Assembly: GCA_022769565.1 (NCBI GenBank)
Contig: JALEJQ010000031.1
Coordinates: 1 to 64,000, forward strand
Reading direction: 5' to 3'
Length of the DNA: 64,000 bases
Source of the DNA: Oscillospiraceae bacterium
GTDB lineage: Bacteria; Bacillota; Clostridia; Oscillospirales; Ruminococcaceae
A model generated the notes under the pieces. It saw nothing but the letters and a program-made list of their open reading frames with translations. It had not been told where the DNA came from and did not search any database. Below, piece after piece: positions 1-9,170 of this stretch (positions are counted from its first letter, which is position 1; every line of letters starts with the position of its first letter). Position numbers and translations under genes: made by a program.

Positions 1-148
1 TTTGTTCTATGGATAAAGACGGTGGATAGAATACGTCCAATCAAGGAAAACGACCGCAGGCAGGCTGCCGCCTGTCAAGGGAGTTTGACGCAGAGTGGGC
101 GTATTATAGCCGCCGTATTTTATCCATAGGTTAAATGGTTATTAGTAT
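1..148 (+). repeat. MITE-like palindromic element, family T (copy 1, left end truncated by window)
   Basis: TTTGTTCTATGGATAAAGACGG...TTTATCCATAGGTTAAATGGTTATTAGTAT; same ends and body as 12292-12451, 24659-24891 and 28690-28850. Confidence 0.9.
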
Positions 149-150
149 TA

Positions 151-190
151 ATTATTCATTATTCACTATTCATTATTCACTATTCATTAA
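151..190. repeat. short degenerate tandem repeat ATTATTCACTATTC
   Basis: attattcattattcactattcattattcactattcatta directly visible. Confidence 0.8.
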
Positions 191-250
191 AGCGCAGCGC
201 ATAAACAAGGCTCTCCTGTTCATATAATTGAAAAAAGGAGTGCTGTAAAT

Positions 251-532
251 ATGAATGAAGTAAATAATAACTCTCAGGTACACAATATTATAATGGAAGG
301 AAGAAAAAAGCTTTCCCTGTCGGGTGTCACAGATGTTGACCGTTTTGACGAAAATACCGTGGTTCTTTATACAAGCATGGGCGAGCTGACCGTTCGGGGC
401 AGCGACCTCCATGTAAGCGATCTGTCCGTAACAAGCGGAGAAATGAACATCGAGGGCGACATTGATTCCCTTGTTTACGGGGATAAGGACCTGCGCTCTC
501 CACTGTCGTTCATAGGAAAAATGTTCAGATGA
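251..532 (+). CDS. yabP: YabP-family spore protein
   Basis: ORF 93 aa; RBS aaaaaaggag; YabP-like sequence (GRKKLSLSGVTDVDRFDENTVVLYTSMGELTVRGSDLHV); followed by yabQ. Confidence 0.9.
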   Translation: MNEVNNNSQVHNIIMEGRKKLSLSGVTDVDRFDENTVVLYTSMGELTVRGSDLHVSDLSVTSGEMNIEGDIDSLVYGDKDLRSPLSFIGKMFR

Positions 533-541
533 GGTGACCCC

Positions 542-997
542 ATGAGCCTTGAAACCTTTTTCAGCGTTTCGGAACAGACGATGCAGTTTTTGCTGTCGGT
601 AGTGCTGGGGGCAGGTCTCGGCATCGTCTACGACTGCTTCAGAGTGTTCCGTATACTTTTCCCTCCCGCAAGAAAAACAGGAGCTGTCTGCGCAGGAGAC
701 ATTGTGTTTATGATAATTTCCGGGGCGGCGGTATTCCTTTTCGCCGTTACGTTCTGCCGCAGCCAGGTGCGTTTTTTCAGCGTTATAGGCGCTTTGCTGG
801 GATTTATACTTTATATTCTCACCATAGGGAATTTTATTACAGGTATACTTAAAGCAATAGTTTCTGCCGTATGTAAAATTTTACAAAAAGTATATTCGGC
901 TGTTTTTGCACCTGTTGTAAATTATACGAAAGGAATTTGTCTAAAAAGTTTTAACAAATTTGTGCATAGTTATGAAAATGAGGAAAAAACAAAATAA
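542..997 (+). CDS. yabQ: YabQ-like spore cortex membrane protein
   Basis: ORF 151 aa, multiple TM segments, directly after yabP. Confidence 0.85.
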   Translation: MSLETFFSVSEQTMQFLLSVVLGAGLGIVYDCFRVFRILFPPARKTGAVCAGDIVFMIISGAAVFLFAVTFCRSQVRFFSVIGALLGFILYILTIGNFITGILKAIVSAVCKILQKVYSAVFAPVVNYTKGICLKSFNKFVHSYENEEKTK

Positions 998-1012
998 GTT
1001 TCTTTTACCCCC

Positions 1013-1042
1013 TTGAAAAATGCGGCTTTTGTGTAGTATAAT
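1013..1042 (+). promoter_or_regulatory. candidate sigma-A promoter
   Basis: TTGAAA-N18-TATAAT upstream of divIC-like gene. Confidence 0.55.
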
Positions 1043-1138
1043 AAAGAGACTAAGAAAATGCCGAAGTATGCACATAACGGCGTTTTCTCAATGTCGTTTG
1101 ATCTATATTCCGTAAAGTTCGTTCGGGGAGGTGAAGTA

Positions 1139-1489
1139 ATGGGCAGTACATATAAAAACTATGCAAAACAGAAGCAAAAGCAGGAAAAAGCGGAAAAACG
1201 CCGCAGAAACGGAGGTCCCGTTATGCACGGCATCGTTTCTCTCGCAGGAGCCGCTGTGGTAGTGTATTGTATCTGTTCATTTATTTCAACTCAGGCGGAT
1301 ATTGCCGAAAAAAAGCAGGAGCTTGCCGAATTGCAGAACAAGGCGGCGGAGCTTGAAGCCAAAAACGACGAGTATGCAAGCATCCTTGCCGAGGAGGACG
1401 AAAGAGCCTATATGGAAAGGATAGCTTCCGACGTTCTCGGCTATGCTTACCCCAATGAAAGACGGTTTTACGATACAACAAGAAATTAA
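1139..1489 (+). CDS. septum formation initiator (FtsB/DivIC-like)
   Basis: RBS gggaggtg before ATG 1139; basic N-term, one TM, coiled coil (EKKQELAELQNKAAELEAKNDEYASIL); classic position after yabPQ. Confidence 0.85.
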   Translation: MGSTYKNYAKQKQKQEKAEKRRRNGGPVMHGIVSLAGAAVVVYCICSFISTQADIAEKKQELAELQNKAAELEAKNDEYASILAEEDERAYMERIASDVLGYAYPNERRFYDTTRN

Positions 1490-1526
1490 CCCATAAAATA
1501 ACAATGAGAGGATATTAAAATTTTTT

Positions 1527-1988
1527 ATGCAGCTGGATGTAGGAAAAATTTACGAGGGAAAAGTTACAGGAATAACAAAGTTCGGGGCTTTCGTCGAGCT
1601 TGAACCCGGCACAACGGGAATGGTACATATCAGCGAGGTGGCAAACACCTTCGTCAACGAGATAAAGGACTTCCTTACAGAAGGACAGACCGTAAAGGTA
1701 AAGGTGCTGTCCATAGGCGAGGACGGAAAGATCTCGCTTTCTATCAAAAAAGCTGCGGACAACCCTCCGCCGAGGAAGGATAACGTCAGAAAGCCTTATA
1801 ACAACAATAACGGCGGCAGGCGCTTTGACGGCGGAAACAAGCAGAGCGTCCAGGAAAAGGCTCCCCTTACGCCGGAAGCTGCTTTTGAGGATATGCTCAA
1901 CAAGTTCAAGCAGAACTCCGAGGAGCGTATGAGCGACATCAAGAAAAACGTGGACAACAAGCGCAGGAGCCAGTCCAGAAGAAAATAA
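1527..1988 (+). CDS. S1 RNA-binding domain protein (YabR-like)
   Basis: GKIYEGKVTGITKFGAFVELEPGTTGMVHISEV S1 domain. Confidence 0.9.
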   Translation: MQLDVGKIYEGKVTGITKFGAFVELEPGTTGMVHISEVANTFVNEIKDFLTEGQTVKVKVLSIGEDGKISLSIKKAADNPPPRKDNVRKPYNNNNGGRRFDGGNKQSVQEKAPLTPEAAFEDMLNKFKQNSEERMSDIKKNVDNKRRSQSRRK

Positions 1989-2003
1989 TTTTTGTGTGTC
2001 AAC

Positions 2004-2045
2004 GGTGACAGTATGCAAAATTGCCTACTGTCACTGTGTTTTTTG
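2004..2045 (+). terminator. rho-independent terminator
   Basis: TGACAGTA..TACTGTCA stem followed by T-rich tract. Confidence 0.7.
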
Positions 2046-2292
2046 TTCCGAAGCCCGAGTAAATGAATTTTTCGTAAATATTTATGCACTTTTTTGCGGT
2101 TGTTTTATGAAATTTACAATTAGGACATTAAAAGAACACAAAAATTTAAATAAAAGATTCACATATTTTGATATAATCAAGTATAGTCCATAATATTATT
2201 TTAAATTAGTATGTCAGTGTTTGCACCGACGGCAGGAACGCTTTGCATATCTTGACATTTTATACTAACAAATCTGACAGGAGGATATTATT

Positions 2293-2994
2293 ATGTCACT
2301 TGGAAAAGTATTAGTCGTTGACGACGATAACAACATCTGCGAATTGCTGAAGCTCTATCTTGAAAAAGAAGGCTACGGAGTGATCGTTTCACATGACGGC
2401 GACGAGGCTATCATTAAATTCAACGCACTCAAGCCCGATGTCGTTCTTCTCGATATTATGCTTCCCGAACTGGACGGCTGGCAGGTATGCCGTGAGATCA
2501 GAAAGAAGTCCAACGTTCCCATTATTATGATAACCGCCAAGAGCGAGACCTTCGATAAGGTGCTCGGTCTTGAACTGGGCGCAGACGACTATATCGTTAA
2601 GCCCTTCGATACAAAGGAAGTTATTGCCAGGATCAAGGCAGTTTCAAGACGTATCGGTCAGTCAGGCACCGAAACAGAGGTCAAGGAAGTGCGTTACGAC
2701 AAGCTGGTCGTAAATATGACAAGATACGAGCTGAGAGTTGACGGAAAGGTTCAGGATACTCCTCCCAAGGAGCTGGAGCTTCTGTTCTACCTTGCTTCCA
2801 ACCCCAACAGAGTTTATACAAGAGACCAGCTTCTTGACGAAGTATGGGGCTTTGAATATTACGGCGATTCCAGAACTATCGACGTTCACATCAAGCGTCT
2901 CCGTGAAAAGCTGGAGGGCGTTTCTGATAAGTGGGCGCTCAAAACAGTTTGGGGCGTAGGCTACAAGTTCGAGGCTGAGGAGGAAAATGCGTAA
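2293..2994 (+). CDS. OmpR/PhoB-family response regulator
   Basis: REC domain VLVVDDDNNICELL...DVVLLDIMLP plus winged-helix C-terminus; RBS gacaggagg. Confidence 0.93.
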   Translation: MSLGKVLVVDDDNNICELLKLYLEKEGYGVIVSHDGDEAIIKFNALKPDVVLLDIMLPELDGWQVCREIRKKSNVPIIMITAKSETFDKVLGLELGADDYIVKPFDTKEVIARIKAVSRRIGQSGTETEVKEVRYDKLVVNMTRYELRVDGKVQDTPPKELELLFYLASNPNRVYTRDQLLDEVWGFEYYGDSRTIDVHIKRLREKLEGVSDKWALKTVWGVGYKFEAEEENA

Positions 2995-4423
2995 AAGCGT
3001 TTTCTCCGAGTATTTCTCTCTGTGCGCAACTATAATTTCGTCCGCCGTAGTCTGTATAGCGGCAGTCCTGCTGATGATCTCATCGGAATTTTACAAGAGC
3101 GAAAAGAAAAACTACATCGCCGATAATTCCGCCGATATTATTGCCGTAACAAAACTGAGCATAATTTCGGGCGGCAGCGTTGACGCCGGATATTTGAAAA
3201 ACGTTTATCTCAACGCTACGGATACCACGGACATTGTCTTTACATTAACCGACTCAGACGGCGTTGCTTTGGTATGCTCCGAAGCACCGCCGTGTTCTCA
3301 TACGGGAAGAAAAATCGGGGAAAAAACTCTGAACAAAATAACCGAAGAGGGCTTTTACGAGCTGAGCAGCCTTGACCGTTTCTATGAAAAAAGCTACTTC
3401 AACGTAGCATATAAATTCGAGCAGAGCGGAAACATATATTACCTTTTCGCAAGACTTCCCGATGATTCTCTGAGGGCTTATCTTTCAAAGCTCATCATCA
3501 TTCTTGCGGTGGTAACGGCGATAATACTGGCGTTGGTATTTGCGGCTGTTTATGCGGCTACAAAGCACCTTATGGCGCCTATAAGAGAAATGACCCTTGC
3601 CGCAAAACGGTTCGGAGAGGGAGATTTTTCAAAGAAGCTCTATGTTGCCGAGCAGAACGAGTTTGGTTTCCTTGCCAATTCACTTAACGAAATGGCAGTT
3701 TCTCTTGAAAATCTTGAAGAAACCAGAAAAAACTTCGTTTCAAACGTTTCCCACGAGCTGAAAACTCCTATGACTACCATAGGCGGCTTTGTGGACGGCA
3801 TACTGGACGGAACTATCCCCCCCTCAAAGCATAATTACTACCTGCACATCGTTTCGGACGAGGTGGACAGACTTGCCCGACTTGTCCGTTCAATGCTCAA
3901 CATCTCAAAGTACGAAGCAGGCGAAATGGAGCTTGCAACGGAAAACTTTGACCTTATGCCCGTTATCGTCAAGACCCTGCTCATATTTGAAAACAGGATA
4001 GATGAAAAACAGGTGGAAATAAGGGGCATCGAGCATGGCAGATTTATGCTCAACGCCGACCCCGACCTTACAAAGCAGGTCATCTACAACCTTGTGGAAA
4101 ATGCCGTGAAGTTCGTCAACAAGGACGGATATATCGCCTTTGATTTTGAAACTGGCAGCGATGGAATGAGCATTATAAGAATACGCAACAGTGGAGAAGG
4201 ACTTAAAGAAAACGAGATCTCCCGAGTGTTTGAAAGATTCTACAAGACCGACCCGTCAAGGGGTATAGACAAAACAGGCGTGGGTCTGGGACTTTCAATA
4301 GTGCGTTCAATAATAAAGCTCCACGGCGGAACTATTTTAGTACGCAGCGAGCCTAACGAGTATGTGGAATTTGAATTCACAATGAAAACAGGCGTGAGAG
4401 AACCGCCTAAACAGCAGAATTGA
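2987..4423 (+). CDS. sensor histidine kinase (HAMP, HisKA, HATPase)
   Basis: overlaps the RR gene; FVSNVSHELKTPMTTI H-box, GVGLGLSIVRSI G-box. Confidence 0.93.
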   Translation: MRKSVFSEYFSLCATIISSAVVCIAAVLLMISSEFYKSEKKNYIADNSADIIAVTKLSIISGGSVDAGYLKNVYLNATDTTDIVFTLTDSDGVALVCSEAPPCSHTGRKIGEKTLNKITEEGFYELSSLDRFYEKSYFNVAYKFEQSGNIYYLFARLPDDSLRAYLSKLIIILAVVTAIILALVFAAVYAATKHLMAPIREMTLAAKRFGEGDFSKKLYVAEQNEFGFLANSLNEMAVSLENLEETRKNFVSNVSHELKTPMTTIGGFVDGILDGTIPPSKHNYYLHIVSDEVDRLARLVRSMLNISKYEAGEMELATENFDLMPVIVKTLLIFENRIDEKQVEIRGIEHGRFMLNADPDLTKQVIYNLVENAVKFVNKDGYIAFDFETGSDGMSIIRIRNSGEGLKENEISRVFERFYKTDPSRGIDKTGVGLGLSIVRSIIKLHGGTILVRSEPNEYVEFEFTMKTGVREPPKQQN

Positions 4424-4476
4424 ATGACGGGGCGCTGCCGTGACGGCGGTGCCCCCGATTTTTAAGGAGGAATCCT

Positions 4477-6036
4477 ATGGATAACGAGTTCAACAACAAT
4501 CCCGAAAACGGTACGGAAAATACAAACGGCAGCACTCCCCCCACAACGGATAACGAAAAGAGTCAGGCGTTTTACGTCCAGCCACCCGTGCCGCCTGTTT
4601 ACGGACCTCCGCCTGTAAATAACGAAGTCCTGCGCCATATACGGACGGAAAACGCAGAAAACGGCAGCGCTTCCGAAAAAACTGCTCAGGGAAGCAGCGG
4701 AATCCCCCCTCAGAACGGCGCACACTCGGGAATTCCGCCTTATAACAGCGGAAATGTTCCTCCCCCGTTTACACCACCCCCTTATCCCGGTTACGGAAAC
4801 GGATATGTGCCGCCAATGGGTATGCAGCCCGTTCCCCCGAAGAAAAATCGGCTTTCCACAGGCTGGATAATTGCATTATCTATCCTTATTGCCGTAATGA
4901 TGATAATAATCATTATACTGAGCGTTCTTGTCGTAAAAAAGGCATCGGATTTCAACAAGACTGTTTCGGAAAACAAGTTCAGCAGCCTTGATACGGAATC
5001 CGCAAACGCTTCTTCCGGCAAAAACAGCAAGGTGCAGATAAATCTTCCGGTATCAAAGAAGCCGGAAATAAGCTCTTCTTATTATGCAAATGAGGAAACA
5101 GGACTTCTTACAACGGAAGGCGTTGCACAGAAAATACTGCCCTCACAGGTGCTTATAGGCGTTTACAACGACACGCCCTACCAGATGACTTCCCTTGGTT
5201 CGGGTGTGATACTTACCGCAGACGGCTATATCCTTACCAACGCTCACGTTGTTGACGGCGCTTCCGATATGAAGGTGCGCCTTAACGACGATTCCCAGTA
5301 TGAGGCCAAGATAGTAGGCATTGACAGGGAGCAGGACGTTGCCATTGTAAAGATAGAAGCAACAGGTCTTACCGCAGCAGAGCTTGGGGATTCGGACAGC
5401 GCCGCAGTAGGCGAAGCTGTAGCGGTCGTAGGCGCAGCAGGTTCCTTTGAGAACTCGGTCACCTTCGGTTATATAAGCGCCCTTGGCCGTGAGATCGAAA
5501 CGGACTATTCTTCAAGCGGCATACTTAACTGCATCCAGACAGACGCAGCGCTTAACCCCGGAAACTCGGGTGGTGCTCTTGTGAATATGTACGGACAGGT
5601 CATCGGGCTTTCCGTTGGCGGAATGAGCCACGAGACCTATGACGGTATAGGCTTTGCTATTGAGATAAACGACGTTATCCCCATTGCCGAAGCGCTTATG
5701 GCAAACGGATTTGTCCCGGGCAGAGCAAGGATAGGCGTTCTCTATATCCCCATAACAACAGAGCTTGCTGCGGAATATGATGTTCCCATAGGTCTGTGCG
5801 TTGCAGAGGTGGATCCCACCTGCGATGTTGCAAATTCGGGAATACAGAAGTACGACATTATAACAGCCATTGACGGAGTGGCTGTTTATAACGGCGATAC
5901 GGTGAAAAAGGCAATGAAGGACAAATACGCAGGACAGACGGTGACTCTTTCCGTTTACAGAAAAACTATCACCGACGAGGTCAGCGAATTTGACGTTCAG
6001 GTGATACTTGCGCAGAAAAATGATATGGAACAGTAA
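4477..6036 (+). CDS. HtrA/DegP-like membrane-anchored trypsin-like protease with PDZ
   Basis: Pro-rich N-term, TM, TNAHVV / DVAIVKI / NPGNSGGAL catalytic motifs, C-terminal PDZ-like region. Confidence 0.92.
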   Translation: MDNEFNNNPENGTENTNGSTPPTTDNEKSQAFYVQPPVPPVYGPPPVNNEVLRHIRTENAENGSASEKTAQGSSGIPPQNGAHSGIPPYNSGNVPPPFTPPPYPGYGNGYVPPMGMQPVPPKKNRLSTGWIIALSILIAVMMIIIIILSVLVVKKASDFNKTVSENKFSSLDTESANASSGKNSKVQINLPVSKKPEISSSYYANEETGLLTTEGVAQKILPSQVLIGVYNDTPYQMTSLGSGVILTADGYILTNAHVVDGASDMKVRLNDDSQYEAKIVGIDREQDVAIVKIEATGLTAAELGDSDSAAVGEAVAVVGAAGSFENSVTFGYISALGREIETDYSSSGILNCIQTDAALNPGNSGGALVNMYGQVIGLSVGGMSHETYDGIGFAIEINDVIPIAEALMANGFVPGRARIGVLYIPITTELAAEYDVPIGLCVAEVDPTCDVANSGIQKYDIITAIDGVAVYNGDTVKKAMKDKYAGQTVTLSVYRKTITDEVSEFDVQVILAQKNDMEQ

Positions 6037-6042
6037 CACAAC

Positions 6043-6085
6043 AAGGCTTCGGCACCGAAATGACGGTACCGAAGCCTTGATTTTT
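6043..6085. terminator. bidirectional terminator
   Basis: AAGGCTTCGGCACCG-aaatga-CGGTACCGAAGCCTT then ga-TTTTTG; between convergent genes. Confidence 0.85.
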
Positions 6086-6097
6086 GTCTTGCTGATT

Positions 6098-7258
6098 TTA
6101 TGATATTTCCTTTCGATAAACTTCCTTGCCGCCTATAAAGGTCGCTTTTACGGAGGTCATTATTTCAAGTGGATCTCCGTCAAAAACAACAAGGTCGGCG
6201 TCTTTGCCGATGGTAATTGAACCTACTCTGTCGTAAATTCCCGCAATTTGGGCAGGATTTACCGTAAGGGCACGGAGCGCTTCTTCATAGGGCAGACCTG
6301 CTTTTACGCAGTAAGCAGCGCTTGCAGCAAGGTACTGAACGGGAATTTCCGGGTGGTCGGTGCAGATGGCAGCGTTCACGCCGTTTTTGTAAAGAATACC
6401 TGCATTAGCTGTGGTAAGCCCCGAAAGCTCGGGCTTGCCCCTGTCGCAGATAACGGGTCCCACAAATGCAGAAGCCTTTTCCTCACCCAGAATATCCGCA
6501 ATAAGGTATCCCTCAGTGCAATGTACAAGGACATAATCAAGGTCAAATTCCTTGGCTATCCTTACCGCCGTCATAATGTCATCGGCACGGTGACAGTGGA
6601 AGTGCGCTTTCAGCTTATGTTCAAGCAAAGGGATAAGCGCCTCGCACTTTATATCATACTCCGGCAGGGAATCTCCGCTTTCCAGAGCCTCCGCCTTGTC
6701 CTGCATATATCTCTGCGCCTTGAAAAGTGCCTCACGGATAATAGCGGCGGTCGCCATTCTTGTGACGGGAGCGGAATCCTTGTCGGAAAAGGTGGATTTA
6801 GGGTTTTCGCCAAGAGCAAATTTTATGCCTACCTGACGGATAAGCATTTCATCGGCGCATCTTCCGGCTGTTTTCACCGCAATAAAGTCGCCGCCTATGG
6901 GATTGGAGGAGCCTACCCCCGTAACGACAGCGGTGACTCCGCAGGCAACAGCGTCACGGAAGCAGTTATCCCTGAAATTAAGCCCATCTATGGTGCGCAG
7001 GTGAGGTGTAACAGGGTCGCTGTCCTCGTTAACGTCCTCACCCTCTGCACCCATTCCGTCGCCAATAAGACCGATGTGGGAATGTGGGTCGATGAAGCCG
7101 GGGAAAAGCAGACCGCCCTCTGCGTCAAAGTCGCCCTCCGAAACCTCGGGCGGCATTCCTTCGGAAACTTCGCATATAACGCCATTTTCCGCACGGACGA
7201 AGCCTTTTTTGATAACGGGCGAATCCATAGTATGAATTTCCGCATTGTAAACGTACAT
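6098..7258 (-). CDS. amidohydrolase (imidazolonepropionase-like)
   Basis: GLLFPGFIDPHSHIG metal-binding motif, ADLVVFDGDPLEI C-terminal motif. Confidence 0.9.
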   Translation of the reverse strand: MYVYNAEIHTMDSPVIKKGFVRAENGVICEVSEGMPPEVSEGDFDAEGGLLFPGFIDPHSHIGLIGDGMGAEGEDVNEDSDPVTPHLRTIDGLNFRDNCFRDAVACGVTAVVTGVGSSNPIGGDFIAVKTAGRCADEMLIRQVGIKFALGENPKSTFSDKDSAPVTRMATAAIIREALFKAQRYMQDKAEALESGDSLPEYDIKCEALIPLLEHKLKAHFHCHRADDIMTAVRIAKEFDLDYVLVHCTEGYLIADILGEEKASAFVGPVICDRGKPELSGLTTANAGILYKNGVNAAICTDHPEIPVQYLAASAAYCVKAGLPYEEALRALTVNPAQIAGIYDRVGSITIGKDADLVVFDGDPLEIMTSVKATFIGGKEVYRKEIS

Positions 7259-7270
7259 AGGCTTCCCCCG

Positions 7271-7438
7271 TTACGACAAGCCGCACTCGTCGTAGTCCTT
7301 CCAGCGCTCATTGTAGTTGTAAGCACTGATAGCCTTGTAAACAATAAAGCCTCCGGCAACAAAAATAAGCGCCAGAGCCGCAGCGATAGGCACTGCAGTT
7401 CTCATATAATCCATTACTGTGATCTTTTTCTTTTTCAT
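7271..7438 (-). CDS. 55-aa single-TM small protein
   Basis: not in the ORF track; manual translation MKKKKITVMDYMRTAVPIAAALALIFVAGGFIVYKAISAYNYNERWKDYDECGLS*; RBS-like GAAAGGAAACC upstream; directly precedes amidohydrolase. Confidence 0.75.
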   Translation of the reverse strand: MKKKKITVMDYMRTAVPIAAALALIFVAGGFIVYKAISAYNYNERWKDYDECGLS

Positions 7439-7589
7439 TTGTACAGGTTTCCTTTCGTTTTTTCTATAATAATATTATAATGTGAAAATCCGATTTAGTA
7501 AATACCTTTTTTGAAAATAAGTTTGGTTTCAAGGGGAATTTGTGCAGAGGAAAGAAGAATTATAATGGAGCTTTGCTCGTCCGTTCTCC

Positions 7590-7618
7590 TTGACAAAGTT
7601 TATTTTAAGATGTATAAT
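7590..7618 (+). promoter_or_regulatory. consensus sigma-A promoter
   Basis: TTGACA-N17-TATAAT, exact consensus. Confidence 0.85.
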
Positions 7619-7650
7619 ATAAAAAATCAAGATATGGGAAAGGGGATGCA

Positions 7651-8409
7651 ATGATGTCGACCGAAGAAATGTTAAAACAGCTTCTTGATGGTCAGAATTC
7701 AATAAATCAGCGGCTTGATACTATGGATAAGCGGTTTGACACGATAGATGAACGCTTTGACACAATAGACAAGCGGTTTGAAGCAATAGATGAACACTTT
7801 GGCACGATAGATAAGCGATTTGAAGCAATAGATGAACACTTTGACACGATAGACAAGCGGTTTGAAGCAATAGATGAACACTTTGACACGATAGATAAGC
7901 GGTTTGAAGCAATAGATGAACACTTTGGCACAATAGATGAACACTTTGACACGATAGATAAGCGGTTTGAAGCAATAGATGAACACTTTGGCACAATAGA
8001 CGAACACTTTGACACGATCGATAAGCGGTTTGAAGCAATAGATGAACACTTTGGCACAATAGACGAACACTTTGACACGATAGATAAGCGGTTTGAAGCA
8101 ATAGATGAACACTTTGTCACAATAGACGAACACTTTGACACGATAAATAAGCACTTCGATGAAGTGTATCTCAAAATTGACGAAGTACACGATATTGAAG
8201 CCGAATTGCTCAACCGTCAGGATAATCTGCAGAAAGATGTTAAGAGCATTAAAATCACTCTTGAAAATGATATATCCCCTTCTATCAGGCTTTTATCCGA
8301 CTTACAGCTTGAAAATTCCAAACGTTTTATAGTTCTGGAGAAAAATGTTGAAACCCTGACAGATAATCTTGTTATCGATGAAGTTCTTAACGGATTAAAT
8401 AACAGATAA
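7651..8409 (+). CDS. heptad-repeat coiled-coil protein
   Basis: 21 consecutive 7-aa units (DTIDKRF/EAIDEHF/GTIDEHF); RBS aaagggg. Confidence 0.85.
   Translation: MMSTEEMLKQLLDGQNSINQRLDTMDKRFDTIDERFDTIDKRFEAIDEHFGTIDKRFEAIDEHFDTIDKRFEAIDEHFDTIDKRFEAIDEHFGTIDEHFDTIDKRFEAIDEHFGTIDEHFDTIDKRFEAIDEHFGTIDEHFDTIDKRFEAIDEHFVTIDEHFDTINKHFDEVYLKIDEVHDIEAELLNRQDNLQKDVKSIKITLENDISPSIRLLSDLQLENSKRFIVLEKNVETLTDNLVIDEVLNGLNNR
7717..8157 (+). repeat. coding minisatellite, 21-bp unit with 42/63-bp higher-order structure
   Basis: 21 in-frame units read directly from sequence. Confidence 0.95.
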
Positions 8410-8519
8410 AAACAAACTTAAGGCTGCGGCTTGGGCTGCGGTCTTTTTATTTTTCTCTGCATATCAATAATTTCAATTTTATGAAGCAAATTTCCCCTAT
8501 CATCCGTCATAAAAAATCG

Positions 8520-8548
8520 TTGACAATATCAGTAAAATAGGCTATAAT
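8520..8548 (+). promoter_or_regulatory. consensus sigma-A promoter for greA
   Basis: TTGACA-N17-TATAAT, exact consensus. Confidence 0.85.
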
Positions 8549-8626
8549 AAGAATGTATATTTTTCGGACGGCGATGCGCCGTTTAAGTTGATATAATAAA
8601 AATTCAGTATAAAGGAGAGCATTTCA

Positions 8627-9103
8627 ATGGCTGTTAAAAAAGTCAGAATGTCCGCAGAGGGTCTTGCTAACCTCGAAAAAGAAAAAGAATACCTTATTAC
8701 CGTAAAGCGTGCCGAGGTCGCTCAGAAGCTTAAAGAAGCAAGAGGCTTCGGAGACCTCTCCGAGAACGCCGAATACGACGAAGCCAAGAACGAACAGGGT
8801 ATCGTTGAAGCCCGTATCCAGGAACTTGAACTTACTATCGCAAACGCTATCGTTGTAAGCGATGACGATATTTCCGCAGATGAAGTAGGCGTAGGCTCCG
8901 TTGTTACAGTTGAAGACCTTGAACTTAACGAGAAAATGACCCTCCAGATAGTAGGTTCCACCGAAGCAGACCCCGAAAACAACAAAATTTCCGACGAATC
9001 TCCTATCGGTATAGCTATCCTTAAAAAGAAGGTTGGCGAGGAATTCGAGGTCGAGGCTCCTATAGGAATAATCCGTATGAAAGTCCTTGAGATCTCCAAG
9101 TAA
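8627..9103 (+). CDS. greA: transcription elongation factor GreA
   Basis: GreA N-terminal coiled coil ([24 protein letters not shown]); RBS aaaggag. Confidence 0.97.
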   Translation: MAVKKVRMSAEGLANLEKEKEYLITVKRAEVAQKLKEARGFGDLSENAEYDEAKNEQGIVEARIQELELTIANAIVVSDDDISADEVGVGSVVTVEDLELNEKMTLQIVGSTEADPENNKISDESPIGIAILKKKVGEEFEVEAPIGIIRMKVLEISK

Positions 9104-9170
9104 AATTATACCGGAAGTTATATTTTGAGCAGATATTGCGCAAAGTCTATATTCCGGCTTGAAAGGAATT

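Noticed and set aside
6248-7480. 410-aa plus-strand ORF antisense to the amidohydrolase
   Set aside because: Lacks recognisable domain features and is a shadow of a well-supported amidohydrolase gene on the minus strand.
7717-8157. Possible CRISPR-like or minisatellite non-coding array
   Set aside because: Units are contiguous 21-mers in frame with no unique spacers; it is a coding repeat.
7699-8213. Long antisense ORFs (163, 168, 126 aa) opposite the heptad-repeat gene
   Set aside because: A 21-bp periodic sequence keeps several frames open; the plus frame has RBS, promoter and coiled-coil logic, and the antisense products are low-complexity artefacts.
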